Origin: Gammaproteobacteria bacterium
GTDB taxonomy: Bacteria; Pseudomonadota; Gammaproteobacteria; HK1
DNA: 52,447 nucleotides
Direction: 5' to 3'
Assembly: GCA_021773635.1 (NCBI GenBank)
Contig: JAJFJV010000036.1
Span: 1 to 52,447 of the forward strand
A program made the position numbers and the translations under genes. Shown piece after piece: positions 43,803-52,447 of this stretch. Within the stretch, counting starts at the first letter, position 1. Every line of letters starts with the position of its first letter. The notes under the pieces were generated by a model that was not told the DNA's origin, did no database searches, and saw only the letters and a list, made by a program, of their open reading frames with translations.

Positions 43803-45530
43803 GTGAACGTAGCGCGTGCAATCGGGCGGGTGGTGCCGGCCCGTGTAACCGGGCGAGTCGGCGACCCATGGACCCTTGGCGTTGTCATGCTGGCAGCGCT
43901 GCTGGCCATCCCGGTGCTGACGGTGGCCAGTTTTGTCTTCGTTCCGGCCGGCGAGGTCTGGCGGCATCTGGTCGATACGGTACTCGCCGACTATGTGCTC
44001 AATTCGCTGGCGCTCATGGCGGGGGTGACCGTGGGTACCCTCGCATTGGGAGTCGGTAGCGCCTGGCTCACCACCATGTGCCGTTTTAGCGGGTCGCGGG
44101 CATTCGAGTGGGCCTTGTTGTTACCGTTGGCCATGCCCGCCTACATCATCGCTTACACCTATACCGGTATGTTTGATTACGCCGGGCCGGTGCAAAGCGC
44201 CTTGCGGAGCTGGTTTGGTTGGCAAGGTGCGGCGGATTACTGGTTTCCCGAAGTTCGTTCACTCCCCGGCGCCATCCTGATGCTCTCCCTGGTGCTCTAT
44301 CCTTATGTCTACCTGTTGGTTCGTGCCGCCTTTCTGGAGCAGGCGGGGCACATCCTTGATGTCAGTCGCACCCTGGGCTGTGGGCCGTATCGCAGTTTCT
44401 TCCGGGTTTCCCTGCCGGCCGCGCGCCCGGCGTTGATTGCCGGCCTGTCGCTCGCCCTCATGGAGACCCTGGCAGATTACGGCACGGTGCAGTACTTCGG
44501 GGTAGCCACTTTTACTACCGGCATTTTCCGCACCTGGTTCGGATTGGGCGATAGCGCTGCCGCGGTACAGTTGGCGGCGTTACTGATGTTGTTCGTGTTT
44601 GCCCTGATCTTTCTGGAGCAACATTCCCGCAAGCGCGCCCGTTACCATAACCAGGAGAGCCGCTCGCGCCCGCTGATTCACTATGAGCTGAAGGGGTGGC
44701 GTGGCGTGGTTGCTATCCTCGCCTGCACCATTCCTTTTTTCCTGGGATTTTTATTGCCCTGTGCCCAACTGGGGCTATGGGCCGTGGCCACGGCCCCGGA
44801 GATGGTGGATGAGGAGTTTATAAGACTCACGCTGCATACCTTCGGCTTGGCCGGGGGCACCGCCATGCTGGCAGTGGGGTTGGCGCTGTTCATGGGCTAT
44901 GGTCGTCGCCTGCGGCCTGGCAAGAGTGTTGGCGGCGCGGTACGCCTCGCGGGGCTCGGTTATGCGGTGCCTGGTACGGTTATCGCCATTGGCGTATTGC
45001 TGCCCTTTTCCTGGCTGGACAATCAGCTGGACAGCTGGGCGCGGGACTATCTGGACATTTCCACCGGCTTGATCTTGAGTGGCACCCTGGTGGCCTTGGT
45101 TTTTGCCTATCTGGTTCGTTTCCTCGCGGTTTCGCTACAGACGGTGGAGGCGGGGTTGGCGAAGATCACGGCCTCCATGGATGAGGCGGCCCGCTCGCTG
45201 GGTTATCGTGCGCTGGAGATCGGTTTCAAGGTACACATTCCCATCATGCGTGGCAGTCTGCTTACCGCCGGTTTGCTGGTATTTGTTGATGTGATGAAGG
45301 AGCTGCCCGCAACCCTGATCTTGCGGCCCTTCAATTTTAATACTCTGGCGGTGCGGGCCTACGAGTTGGCCGCCGACGAACGCCTGGCCGACGCCTCTTC
45401 GGCCGCCATCGCTATCGTCCTCGCGGGCATCATTCCGGTGATCCTGCTCAGCCGCCTGATTGCCCATTCCCGGGGGCGGGAGATCCAGTCAAGGGCGGTT
45501 GCCGATCCCGAGAGCTCCGGCGTGCTGTGA
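43803..45530 (+). CDS. Ferric iron ABC transporter permease (FbpB-like, duplicated)
   Basis: About 575 residues with roughly 12 membrane helices in two homologous halves, each with an EAA-type loop (EQAGHILDVSRTLGCGP near 190; DEAARSLGYRALEIGF near 455). Start is uncertain: GTG 43803 is used, while TTG 43785 would add MCECFR. The transporter would need an ATPase (FbpC-like); none lies here, because gcvT starts 21 bp after the stop. It must be encoded elsewhere or the system shares an ATPase. Confidence 0.88.
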   Translation: MNVARAIGRVVPARVTGRVGDPWTLGVVMLAALLAIPVLTVASFVFVPAGEVWRHLVDTVLADYVLNSLALMAGVTVGTLALGVGSAWLTTMCRFSGSRAFEWALLLPLAMPAYIIAYTYTGMFDYAGPVQSALRSWFGWQGAADYWFPEVRSLPGAILMLSLVLYPYVYLLVRAAFLEQAGHILDVSRTLGCGPYRSFFRVSLPAARPALIAGLSLALMETLADYGTVQYFGVATFTTGIFRTWFGLGDSAAAVQLAALLMLFVFALIFLEQHSRKRARYHNQESRSRPLIHYELKGWRGVVAILACTIPFFLGFLLPCAQLGLWAVATAPEMVDEEFIRLTLHTFGLAGGTAMLAVGLALFMGYGRRLRPGKSVGGAVRLAGLGYAVPGTVIAIGVLLPFSWLDNQLDSWARDYLDISTGLILSGTLVALVFAYLVRFLAVSLQTVEAGLAKITASMDEAARSLGYRALEIGFKVHIPIMRGSLLTAGLLVFVDVMKELPATLILRPFNFNTLAVRAYELAADERLADASSAAIAIVLAGIIPVILLSRLIAHSRGREIQSRAVADPESSGVL

Positions 45531-45551
45531 AGATAATCGAGGGCCCTGCTG

Positions 45552-46661
45552 ATGAATCATAGAACCGCGTTGTATGACCTCCATCTGGAGTGGGGGGCAA
45601 AGATGGTGCCTTTTGCCGGCTGGGACATGCCGCTCCACTATGGCTCCCAGATCGCCGAGCATCACGCCGTGCGCCGGGGTACCGGGCTATTCGATGTTTC
45701 GCACATGGCGGTGGTGGATATTGCTGGTCCTGATGCTCGTCTGTTCCTGCGCCGATTATTTGCCAATGATGTCGCCAAACTGGAACGTCCCGGGCAGGCG
45801 CTATACAGCTGCATGCTGAACGAGGCGGCAGGAATCATTGATGATCTGATCGCCTATTTGCGCCCCGGCGGGCGTTATCGTCTGGTGATGAATGCTGGCA
45901 ACCGGGAGCGGGATTTGGCCTGGTTACGCGCCCGGGCCGGGAATGATCGAGTGCACATTCGGGAGCGCCACAATCTGGCCATCCTGGCCCTGCAAGGGCC
46001 GGGTGCCGAGGCCATCCTGCGCCAGGTGCTGGATAAGTCATTGGGCGAGGCGGCTGCCGAACTCGATCCCTTCTGTGGTGTCTGGAAAGGGGAATGGCTG
46101 GTGGCGCGTACCGGCTACACCGGCGAGGACGGGTATGAGTTGATTTTGCCCAATACTGCAGCCCTTGAGTTGGCGACAGAATTTTGTGCCGCCGGGGCCG
46201 TCCCGGTGGGCCTGGGGGCGCGGGATACCCTGCGTCTGGAGGCTGCACTCAATCTGCACGGTTCAGATATGGATGAGAGCGTTAACCCATTGGAGACCGG
46301 GCTTGGATGGACCGTAGCCTGGGAGCCTGAAGAACGGGAGTTTGTGGGTCGGCGGGCCCTCGCTGCCTGTCGCGAGCGCGGTGCAGCTTGGCGGCGTGCC
46401 GGGTTGATACTGGACGGGCCAGGTATCCCACGGGGAGGGCAGGCGGTCCTTTTTCCGAATGCAGCAAAGGGGGTCGTGACCAGTGGGGGATTTTCACCAA
46501 CCCTGGCCAAGGGAATCGCTTTGGCCCGTATACCGACTGATTGTGTGGGAGCAGATACGGCGGAAATAGAAATCCGTGGACGCAAGGTGCTTGCGCACCG
46601 CATACGTCCGCCTTTTGTGACGCGCGGCGCTGGTTTGCAGGGCGAAGAAGTTGTGGCCTAA
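45552..46661 (+). CDS. gcvT: Aminomethyltransferase (glycine cleavage T protein)
   Basis: 369 residues. Transfers the methylene unit from the lipoyl arm of GcvH to tetrahydrofolate, releasing ammonia. Opens NHRTALYDLHLEWGAKMVPFAGWDMPLHY. GLFDVSHMAVVDI near 47-59, the folate region TGYTGEDGYEL near 191-201 and LGARDTLRLEAALNLHGSDMDE near 222-243 are family hallmarks. GAGGG lies before the ATG. First gene of the glycine cleavage run. Confidence 0.95.
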   Translation: MNHRTALYDLHLEWGAKMVPFAGWDMPLHYGSQIAEHHAVRRGTGLFDVSHMAVVDIAGPDARLFLRRLFANDVAKLERPGQALYSCMLNEAAGIIDDLIAYLRPGGRYRLVMNAGNRERDLAWLRARAGNDRVHIRERHNLAILALQGPGAEAILRQVLDKSLGEAAAELDPFCGVWKGEWLVARTGYTGEDGYELILPNTAALELATEFCAAGAVPVGLGARDTLRLEAALNLHGSDMDESVNPLETGLGWTVAWEPEEREFVGRRALAACRERGAAWRRAGLILDGPGIPRGGQAVLFPNAAKGVVTSGGFSPTLAKGIALARIPTDCVGADTAEIEIRGRKVLAHRIRPPFVTRGAGLQGEEVVA

Positions 46662-46718
46662 TAGGCCGCCTGAAGCAGGCTTAAAGCAGCATGCACGGTT
46701 GTTATAGAGGGGGTTGTG

Positions 46719-47114
46719 ATGAGTGAAATACCCGGGGATCTCAAGTACGCAAAGAGCCATGAATGGGCTCGGCTAGAGGACGATGGACGGGTAACCATCG
46801 GCATTACTGATCATGCCCAGGAGGAGTTGGGAGATCTGGTTTATGTAGAGTTGCCGGAGCTTGATCGGGAACTGGCCGCCGCTGAGGATCTGGCGGTGGT
46901 GGAGTCGGTCAAGGCCGCCTCGGATCTCTATTGCCCGGTGGCGGGTCGCGTGGTCGAGGTTAATGAAGCGCTGGCGGATACTCCGGAGTTGATCAACTCT
47001 GATCCCTACGGCGAAGGCTGGATTCTGCGCCTGCAACCCGCGGCGGATGCTGACTTTGATGCCCTGCTCGATAGCGAAGGCTATGCCGCGGTGGCCGCCG
47101 CCGGGGACGACTAG
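46719..47114 (+). CDS. gcvH: Glycine cleavage H protein
   Basis: 131 residues from ATG 46719 (a GTG directly before is also in frame). The lipoyl-attachment Lys65 lies in [10 protein letters not shown], the standard site. [11 protein letters not shown] and [26 protein letters not shown] follow the family pattern. Carries the aminomethyl group between the P and T proteins. gcvPA begins 21 bp later. Confidence 0.96.
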   Translation: MSEIPGDLKYAKSHEWARLEDDGRVTIGITDHAQEELGDLVYVELPELDRELAAAEDLAVVESVKAASDLYCPVAGRVVEVNEALADTPELINSDPYGEGWILRLQPAADADFDALLDSEGYAAVAAAGDD

Positions 47115-47135
47115 GCACCGCGCTTTTCTCCGTCC

Positions 47136-48485
47136 ATGCCCTATATCCCCCACACCGAGACGGAAGTCTCCGAGATGCTGGCTGCTATCGGCATCTCCTC
47201 CATCGAGGAACTATTTGACGAAATACCTGCAGCCCTGCGGGTTGGCAGGCTGGATGAGTTGCCGGCAGGGCTCAACGAGATGGAGATTAGTCATCTCATG
47301 CAGGGGCGTGCGGCGCTGGATGCTGCCGATAGCTGTTTCCTCGGTGCCGGTGCCTATGACCATCACATTCCCGCCGCGGTGTGGGAGATCGTCGGACGCG
47401 GCGAGTTTTATTCCGCCTACACACCCTATCAGGCCGAGGCGAGTCAGGGCACGCTTCAGCTGATCTACGAATATCAGAGCATGATGACTGCACTGACGGC
47501 CATGGATGCCGCCAATGCCTCGCTCTATGACGGCGCCAGTGCCCTGGCCGAAGCGGTGCTGATGGCGGTTCGCCTGAACCGAAAATCCGCCTCCCGGCGG
47601 GTGCTGTTCCCGACTACCGTACATCCGCGGTATCGCCAGGTGGTACAAAGCCTGGTGGGCAATCAGGGAATCAAACTGGTGGACCTGCCCTACGATGAAA
47701 GCGGGCGTACCGATCCCGCATCTCTGGCCTATGGTGATTCCGATTGCGCCGCCCTGGTAATTTCCCAGCCCAATTTTTTTGGTGCCCTGGAAGAGGTTGA
47801 TGAATTAACCGACCGGGCCCACGCCAGTGGTCTGCTGGTCATCGCAGTGGTTAATCCGGTATCACTCGCCTTGCTGAAACCACCGGGAGAATGGGGTGAG
47901 CGGGGGGCGGATATCGTTTGTGGCGAGGGGCAGTCGCTGGGCGTGCCGCTTTCCTCTGGGGGGCCCTATTTTGGCTTCATGGCCTGTCGTCAGGCCCATG
48001 TGCGGCAGATGCCCGGGCGGATTGTCGGCCGCACCGAGGATCTCGATGGTAAGCGGGGTTTTACCCTGACGCTGCAGGCTCGTGAGCAGCACATCCGCCG
48101 CTCCAAGGCGACCTCCAATATCTGCACTAATCAGGGCCTGATGGTCACCGCTGCCACCATTAGCATGGCGATACTCGGCGCCGAGGGTTTAGCCGCCAAG
48201 GCCACGGCTTGTCATGCCAACGCCACCGCACTGAAGACTGCCCTGACCGCGCTGGATGGGGTGGAGACGGTTTTTGAGACACCCTTTTTTCACGAGTTCG
48301 TCATCCGCCTGGCCGCGCCGGTGGCGGAGATATTGCCGGCCCTGGCGGGACAAAATATTATCGCCGGGCTGAATCTCGGCAACTACTATCCCGAATTAAA
48401 TGACTGTCTGCTCGTTTGTGCTACGGAAAAACGTACTGCGGACGAGATCGACGCATATGCCCGTAGCCTCAAGCAATTGCTTTAG
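47136..48485 (+). CDS. gcvPA: Glycine decarboxylase subunit 1 (P protein N-half)
   Basis: 449 residues, the split form of the PLP-dependent P protein. Opens [19 protein letters not shown], with [13 protein letters not shown] near 69, [20 protein letters not shown] near 96 and the conserved [17 protein letters not shown] near 308. It lacks the PLP lysine, which is in GcvPB. The start has little upstream complementarity, so translation probably depends on coupling with gcvH. Confidence 0.95.
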   Translation: MPYIPHTETEVSEMLAAIGISSIEELFDEIPAALRVGRLDELPAGLNEMEISHLMQGRAALDAADSCFLGAGAYDHHIPAAVWEIVGRGEFYSAYTPYQAEASQGTLQLIYEYQSMMTALTAMDAANASLYDGASALAEAVLMAVRLNRKSASRRVLFPTTVHPRYRQVVQSLVGNQGIKLVDLPYDESGRTDPASLAYGDSDCAALVISQPNFFGALEEVDELTDRAHASGLLVIAVVNPVSLALLKPPGEWGERGADIVCGEGQSLGVPLSSGGPYFGFMACRQAHVRQMPGRIVGRTEDLDGKRGFTLTLQAREQHIRRSKATSNICTNQGLMVTAATISMAILGAEGLAAKATACHANATALKTALTALDGVETVFETPFFHEFVIRLAAPVAEILPALAGQNIIAGLNLGNYYPELNDCLLVCATEKRTADEIDAYARSLKQLL

Positions 48486-48527
48486 CGTTGAACGGGCAGG
48501 TTTTAATATAAAAGTGAGGGTAAAAAA

Positions 48528-49025
48528 ATGGCAACAATTACACTGAAAGGTAACCCGGTAAACACCAATGGCGACCTGCCGGCGGTCGGAAGCAGTGCGC
48601 CGGATTTCGTACTGGTCGACAAGGATCTGAATGACGTCAGTCTGGAGAATTTCGCGGGCAAGAAAAAGCTGCTCAACATCGTTCCCAGTCTGGATACACC
48701 CACCTGCCAAATCTCCACGCACAAATTTAACGAGCATGCCGAGGCCCATGCCGATACCGTGATTCTCGTTATTTCCTGCGATCTGCCCTTCGCCCAGGGG
48801 CGTTTCTGTGGCGATGAAGGGATCGAAAATGTAGTGACTCTTTCGCTGATGCGGAGCCGTAATTTTGCCAAGGACTATGGCGTGCTGCTGCAAGACGGTC
48901 CTATTGCCGGTATTGCTACCCGTGCTGTGGTGGTGCTGGACGAGAACGATCAGGTGAAATACACCGAACTGGTTGCGGAAATTGCGGATGAGCCGGACTA
49001 TGAGGCGGCCCTGGCTGCGCTGTAG
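48528..49025 (+). CDS. tpx: Thiol peroxidase Tpx
   Basis: 165 residues. Reduces peroxides with thioredoxin. Atypical 2-Cys peroxiredoxin: peroxidatic Cys60 ([11 protein letters not shown]) and resolving Cys94 ([10 protein letters not shown]), matching Cys61/Cys95 of E. coli. GAGGG lies 7 nt before the ATG. It is inserted between gcvPA and gcvPB, which encode two halves of one enzyme and are usually adjacent. The reason is unknown. Confidence 0.95.
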   Translation: MATITLKGNPVNTNGDLPAVGSSAPDFVLVDKDLNDVSLENFAGKKKLLNIVPSLDTPTCQISTHKFNEHAEAHADTVILVISCDLPFAQGRFCGDEGIENVVTLSLMRSRNFAKDYGVLLQDGPIAGIATRAVVVLDENDQVKYTELVAEIADEPDYEAALAAL

Positions 49026-49069
49026 CCTGCAACTATTTCTATCTGTCAGTACCTGAAGCCAAGGAATTC

Positions 49070-50533
49070 ATGGTGTTGATTTTCGAGCGCTCCTCCGCGG
49101 GACGGCACAATCGTTCCCAGTTGGCCCACGGCGATGGCGTGGCTGCGCCCTTGCCGGAGCGTTTTTTGCGCAAGGCGCCCCCCGCGCTGCCTGAAGTGTC
49201 AGAGCTGCAGGCAGTGCGTCATTACACCCGCCTTTCGCAAAAGAATTTTTCCGTGGATACCCACTTCTATCCGCTGGGTTCCTGCACCATGAAGTACAAC
49301 CCGCGGATCTGTAACACCCTGGCTAGCCTGCCGGGGTTTGCCGGGCGCCATCCCCTGGCGCCGGCTTCCCACAGCCAAGGCGTGCTCGCCTGTCTTTACG
49401 AACTGCAGGAATACCTCAAGGAAATCACGGGTATGGCGGCCGTCACGCTCGCGCCTATGGCGGGCGCACAGGGGGAATTCGCCGGGGTGGCGATGATTCG
49501 TGCCTATCACGAAGAGCGTGGTGACTTCGGGCGGCGCGAGATTCTCATTCCCGATGCAGCTCACGGCACCAACCCGGCGTCGGCGGTGATGTGTGGCTAT
49601 AAGGTCACGGAGATTCCCACGGCTGCGGACGGGGATCTTGATCTCGATGCTCTGGCTGCGGTTGTGGGGCCCCAGACCGCGGGCATTATGCTCACCAATC
49701 CATCCACCCTCGGCGTCTTCGAGCGCCAGATCGTGAAGATCGCAAAACTGATTCACGATGCCGGCGGCTTGCTCTATTACGATGGTGCCAATTTGAATGC
49801 CCTGTTGGGCAAGGTACGTCCCGGCGATATGGGTTTTGATGTGGTCCACATCAACGTTCATAAAACCTTTGCCTCCCCTCACGGTGGTGGCGGCCCGGGT
49901 GCGGGACCCGTGGGTGTCAGTGAGCGCCTGCAGCCATTCTTGCCGGTGCCACTCGCCAGCTATGACGGTGTTAGCTACGAGTGGGAGAACGAAGACCAGC
50001 ATCCGCAGAGCATCGGTCGGCTTTCAGCCTTTGGCGGCAATATCGGGGTGCTCTTGCGTACCTATATCTACGCGCGGGTGCTGGGGCGTGAAGGGCTTTC
50101 CCGGGTGGCGGAGTATGCCGCACTAAATGCCGGATATCTGGCGACCCGTTTGCGTGAGGCGGGATTTACCCTGGCCTATCCCGAGCGACGGGCGAGCCAT
50201 GAATTTATTCTGACGATGAAAAAGGAGGCCCGGGAGCACGGGGCCACCGCGATGGATTTCGCCAAACGTCTGTTGGACTACGGCTACCACGCGCCCACCA
50301 CCTACTTTCCCATGCTGGTGCCCGAATGCCTGCTCATTGAGCCAACGGAGACCGAGAGCAAGGCAGAACTGGATGGTTTTGTGGATGCCATGGTGAAGAT
50401 AGCTGGCGAGGCACGAGATCGTATCCAGTATCTCAAGGGCGCACCCTATGAGCAGCCGGTGCGCCGACTTGACGATGTGCGGGCGGCGAGGAAGCTGGAT
50501 CTGGCCTGGAAGCCGGATAGCGAGGCAGGCTGA
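49070..50533 (+). CDS. gcvPB: Glycine decarboxylase subunit 2 (P protein C-half)
   Basis: 487 residues. Carries the PLP lysine in [20 protein letters not shown] near residue 265. The opening [19 protein letters not shown] and [29 protein letters not shown] match GcvPB. Forms the active P protein with GcvPA. AAGGA lies 5 nt before the ATG, and it starts 44 bp after tpx. The stop is one base from the end of the convergent MoeB-like gene. Confidence 0.95.
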   Translation: MVLIFERSSAGRHNRSQLAHGDGVAAPLPERFLRKAPPALPEVSELQAVRHYTRLSQKNFSVDTHFYPLGSCTMKYNPRICNTLASLPGFAGRHPLAPASHSQGVLACLYELQEYLKEITGMAAVTLAPMAGAQGEFAGVAMIRAYHEERGDFGRREILIPDAAHGTNPASAVMCGYKVTEIPTAADGDLDLDALAAVVGPQTAGIMLTNPSTLGVFERQIVKIAKLIHDAGGLLYYDGANLNALLGKVRPGDMGFDVVHINVHKTFASPHGGGGPGAGPVGVSERLQPFLPVPLASYDGVSYEWENEDQHPQSIGRLSAFGGNIGVLLRTYIYARVLGREGLSRVAEYAALNAGYLATRLREAGFTLAYPERRASHEFILTMKKEAREHGATAMDFAKRLLDYGYHAPTTYFPMLVPECLLIEPTETESKAELDGFVDAMVKIAGEARDRIQYLKGAPYEQPVRRLDDVRAARKLDLAWKPDSEAG

Positions 50534-50534
50534 G

Positions 50535-51305
50535 TCAGGTCCCTGTCGCTTTTGCCCCGGATTTTCCACTGCAAGTCGGGCAGGACGGATCTTTGACAAG
50601 CTTCACGCTGCGCCAGTGCATGGTGCTGGCATCCAGTAGTAGCAGTCTTCCTGCCAGGGTGCCGTCGTGACCCAGTAGCACCTTGAGTGTTTCCGCTGCC
50701 TGGATGCTGCCGATAATCCCGAGTAGTGGCGCGAAGGCACCCGCCCGGCTACAGGCCTCACCCGCCTCACCGTCGTCTTCATAAAGACAGCGATAGCAGG
50801 GGCTGCTTTCTTCCGCCGGCAGAAACACGCTGACCTGTCCCTCCATGCGCACTGCGGCACCCGAGACTAATGGCGTTCCGGTTTCTACGCAGGCCGCGTT
50901 AAGGATGAAACGAGTCTCGAAATTATCACTGGCATCCACCACCACATCGGCCCGGGATATCTCCGCGATCAGCTCATCTCCCTCCAATTCCCAGCCGACA
51001 CGGGAAACGTGCACATCGGGGTTGAGGGCGGCCACCATGTCGGCAGCAGAGTCGACCTTGTTGCGGCCGATGTCGGTGGTCTTGTGAATGATCTGGCGCT
51101 GCAGATTAGAGAGCTCAACGTGGTCGTAGTCCGCCAGCACCAATTCGCCCACCCCGGCCGAGGCGAGGTACATTACTGCCGGAGCGCCTAGCCCGCCAAG
51201 GCCTATTACCAGCACACGTGAATCAAGCAATCGCTGCTGACCCTCGACCCCGATCTCCGGCAGCATGATGTGCCGGCTGTAGCGTTCCAGTTGAGTTTTT
51301 TCCAT
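50535..51305 (-). CDS. MoeB/ThiF-type adenylyltransferase
   Basis: 256 residues from ATG 51305 (MEKTQLERYSRH); a longer frame begins at 51341 but lacks the conserved start. E1-like superfamily: nucleotide loop VIGLGGLGAPAVMYLASAG near 35-53, LADYDHVELSNLQRQIIH near 58-75, the Arg/Asp residues of DIGRNKV, VDASDNFETR near 125, and two Cys pairs (YRCLYED, CPTC) for zinc. Adenylates the C-terminal Gly of MoaD or ThiS for sulfur transfer. Family-level calls as MoeB or ThiF are equally open. No partner carrier gene is beside it. Confidence 0.9.
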   Translation of the reverse strand: MEKTQLERYSRHIMLPEIGVEGQQRLLDSRVLVIGLGGLGAPAVMYLASAGVGELVLADYDHVELSNLQRQIIHKTTDIGRNKVDSAADMVAALNPDVHVSRVGWELEGDELIAEISRADVVVDASDNFETRFILNAACVETGTPLVSGAAVRMEGQVSVFLPAEESSPCYRCLYEDDGEAGEACSRAGAFAPLLGIIGSIQAAETLKVLLGHDGTLAGRLLLLDASTMHWRSVKLVKDPSCPTCSGKSGAKATGT

Positions 51306-51418
51306 GGTGATTAGTGTCCGGCAGGGGGAATCGTTAGGCAAGCAACCCCGTCCGGGGAAATACCTTTTTTAGTGCAGTTCTACCTGCTCCAGTGCGGGGT
51401 GGTCCGGGTTACGGTACA

Positions 51419-51961
51419 TCAGCACGCCACCGTGATTACTCGCCAAGCATCCAGTTTTTCGTTGAAGCTCAGCGTCGCATGAGCGGGGCTGGTAGAGGGC
51501 AATCGATGGAGTTCCGGCACGGTGTCCGGCTGTAGCGTGGGCAGCACTTGGCGGCGGAACAGATTTTCCGCCGTGGCGCCATTGAAGTACACCCTGGTTA
51601 TTTGCCGATGCCGGGAAAAAAAGCTCGCAAAATCATTGATGACCACCGACGCCGCTTCGATATCGGCATCCAGACTGCTGCTGCGGATGCAGGAATGGGC
51701 TGCATCCCAAAGTGCGATATGGTGCGAAGTCAGCAGTTGGGTGCGCGAGGCATAGTCCAGCGCGGAGTCGGCATCAAACAGCACGGTCATGATTTTCCAG
51801 AAGCTGTTTCGGGTGTGCGCATAATATTGCCCGGCCTGCAGCGAGGCTTTCCCCGGCATACTCCCGAGAATCAGGGTACGCGCATTTACATCAGCAATGG
51901 GTGCGAAGCTCTGGATGCGCTTTACAGGAGGTTTTTCGGCTGACGGCAAGGAGTTAGCCAT
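51419..51961 (-). CDS. DNA glycosylase, uracil-DNA glycosylase superfamily (family 6/hypoxanthine-like)
   Basis: 180 residues. Motif 1 LGSMPGKASLQAGQYYAHTRNSFW (residues about 32-55, listed as LGSMPGKAS and YYAHTRNSFW) and motif 2 LPSTSPAHA near 154 are those of Mug-like and family 6 HDG glycosylases, which remove hypoxanthine or uracil from DNA. The conserved Asn follows Arg in motif 1. The C-terminus ends VITVAC shortly after the last helix. The gene stands alone on the minus strand between moeB and the tRNA-Met repeats. Confidence 0.85.
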   Translation of the reverse strand: MANSLPSAEKPPVKRIQSFAPIADVNARTLILGSMPGKASLQAGQYYAHTRNSFWKIMTVLFDADSALDYASRTQLLTSHHIALWDAAHSCIRSSSLDADIEAASVVINDFASFFSRHRQITRVYFNGATAENLFRRQVLPTLQPDTVPELHRLPSTSPAHATLSFNEKLDAWRVITVAC

Positions 51962-52040
51962 ATGTCTCGAAATAGAGTTGTTATTTGTCTCCGGGGGCGG
52001 CAGGAGGTTAACCGTGGAGGTGTGGACAGTCTACAGGGTG

Positions 52041-52201
52041 ACAGTGACTAACAGAACTCGACCGTTTCGTCTGGAATGAAATGGGACGCGCAGCGCCCGC
52101 AGGGTGAAAACCAGGGAAGGTTTTCATCCACCCCGGCCGGAGGTCGATGGAAACAATGAGTAACCTGGGAGATTTAAAACGGGTGTAAAGCGGGGAGTAT
52201 C
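52041..52201 (-). repeat. Distal repeat unit of the tRNA-Met trailer array
   Basis: About 161 bp. From 52056 (ACTCGACCGTTTC) to about 52187 it matches the proximal unit with scattered substitutions. The tRNA-like left end has decayed to ACTCGA. Within it GAAAACC-AGGGAA-GGTTTTC repeats as a hairpin. The second hairpin (CCGTTTCAT...ATGAAACGG in the proximal unit) has two stem changes here. Confidence 0.85.
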
Positions 52202-52362
52202 TGGTGGCTACGGGTGGACTCGACCGTTTCATCTGGAATGAAACGGGACGCGCAGCGCCCGCAGGGTGAAAACCAGGGAAGGTTTTCATCCACCCCGGCC
52301 GAAGGTCGGTGGAAATAATGAGTAACCTGAGAGATTTAAAATAGGTGAGAAGTGACCGTATA
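52202..52362 (-). repeat. Proximal repeat unit of the tRNA-Met trailer array, with tRNA 3' fragment
   Basis: Period 161 bp. Its end at 52202..52223 is identical to the last 22 nt of the tRNA-Met gene including CCA (52363..52384). The rest of the unit is the tRNA trailer, with hairpins GAAAACC-AGGGAA-GGTTTTC (52268-52287) and a perfect 9-bp stem CCGTTTCAT-CTGGA-ATGAAACGG (52224-52246). Arrangement resembles the E. coli tyrT/rtT distal repeats, each of which carries the 3' end of its tRNA (recalled). Confidence 0.92.
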
Positions 52363-52439
52363 TGGTGGCTACGGGTGGACTCGAACCACCGACCTCAGCA
52401 TTATGAGTGCCGCGCTCTAACCAGCTGAGCTACGTAGCC
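52363..52439 (-). tRNA. tRNA-Met (CAU, elongator type)
   Basis: Minus strand: acceptor GGCTACG pairs with CGTAGCC; D-arm GCTCAGCTGGTTAGAGC; anticodon loop CTCATAA (CAU); T-arm GGTGGTTCGAGTCCACC; CCA encoded at 52365-52363. The paired first acceptor base and the stem sequence match elongator tRNA-Met rather than the initiator. Its 3' portion is duplicated 161 bp downstream in the trailer repeats. Confidence 0.96.
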
Positions 52440-52447
52440 TGAACCGC

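Noticed and set aside
51340-51375. Rho-independent terminator (CCCC-GTCC-GGGG then T-run)
   Set aside because: The T-run lies on the plus strand, seven bases after a weak 4-bp stem, and no plus-strand gene ends nearby.
51370-51440. Short minus-strand frame ending YRNPDHPALEQVELH just after the glycosylase
   Set aside because: About 23 codons, no ribosome binding site and no recognised family. It may be a remnant, but evidence is too thin to annotate.
52008-52289. 93-residue protein encoded across the tRNA-Met repeats
   Set aside because: It lies inside the tRNA trailer repeats, and the repeated peptide follows from a period near 162 bp. Kept only as a remark under the array.

Overview
The window looks like chromosomal DNA of a fairly GC-rich gammaproteobacterium. 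Protein types (TtcA, PrlC, CcmG/DsbE, Tpx, the split glycine decarboxylase GcvPA/GcvPB, a RegB/RegA pair) and the order xthA-birA-coaX-SPOR protein-tRNA-Thr fit a free-living redox-versatile lineage, for example Chromatiales-like sulfur oxidisers or C1 users. Species cannot be named from the sequence alone. No plasmid, phage or CRISPR hallmark is seen. The one clearly foreign block is an AT-richer restriction-modification cassette at 22.0-25.2 kb.

Layout. 0-5.1 kb (minus strand): a Lys-rich helix-hairpin-helix protein cut by the window edge, an M48 metalloprotease lipoprotein with a late frameshift, an aldehyde dehydrogenase and an acetolactate-synthase-like TPP enzyme. The 3' end of the dehydrogenase gene is duplicated beyond the protease. 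5.1-12.3 kb (plus): PfkB kinase, O-methyltransferase, TtcA, two tandem hemerythrins with an acidic insert (the first frameshifted), a YciI-like gene that seems to start with CTG, a DUF2238 membrane protein, a histidine phosphatase, a HAD phosphatase and a quinone-oxidoreductase-like MDR protein. 12.4-21.9 kb (plus): pckA, sucC, sucD, a fused FdsG-FdsB and FdsA (soluble NAD-linked formate dehydrogenase), and a diaminopentanoate-dehydrogenase-like protein. Together these link C4/C3 interconversion with formate oxidation.

22.0-25.2 kb (minus): Dcm-type methyltransferase, Vsr and an MvaI-family endonuclease with a 200-residue N-terminal extension. The three genes overlap and are preceded by a GGGACA/TGTCCC operator-like dyad. 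25.3-27.4 kb: a YgiQ radical SAM protein. 27.6-36.3 kb is a copper/redox island: a copper P-type ATPase, two TlpA-like thioredoxins, CcmG, two small c-type cytochrome lipoproteins, a Met-rich outer-membrane barrel, CueR and the RegB/RegA redox two-component pair. Matching 19-bp-spacer MerR-type promoters lie before copA and before cueR, so much of the island should respond to Cu(I).

36.3-42.5 kb (minus): tRNA-Thr, SPOR protein, CoaX, BirA, exonuclease III, an SH3 membrane protein and oligopeptidase A. 42.6-45.5 kb (plus): a Fur-box-controlled ferric iron substrate-binding protein and its permease, with no ATPase gene beside them. 45.5-50.5 kb: gcvT-gcvH-gcvPA-tpx-gcvPB, a glycine cleavage cluster interrupted by a thiol peroxidase. 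50.5-52.4 kb (minus): a MoeB/ThiF-like adenylyltransferase, a family-6-like DNA glycosylase, and elongator tRNA-Met. The tRNA-Met gene is followed by about 161-bp tandem repeats; the repeat boundary carries a copy of the last 22 nt of the tRNA. This arrangement recalls the E. coli tyrT/rtT locus.
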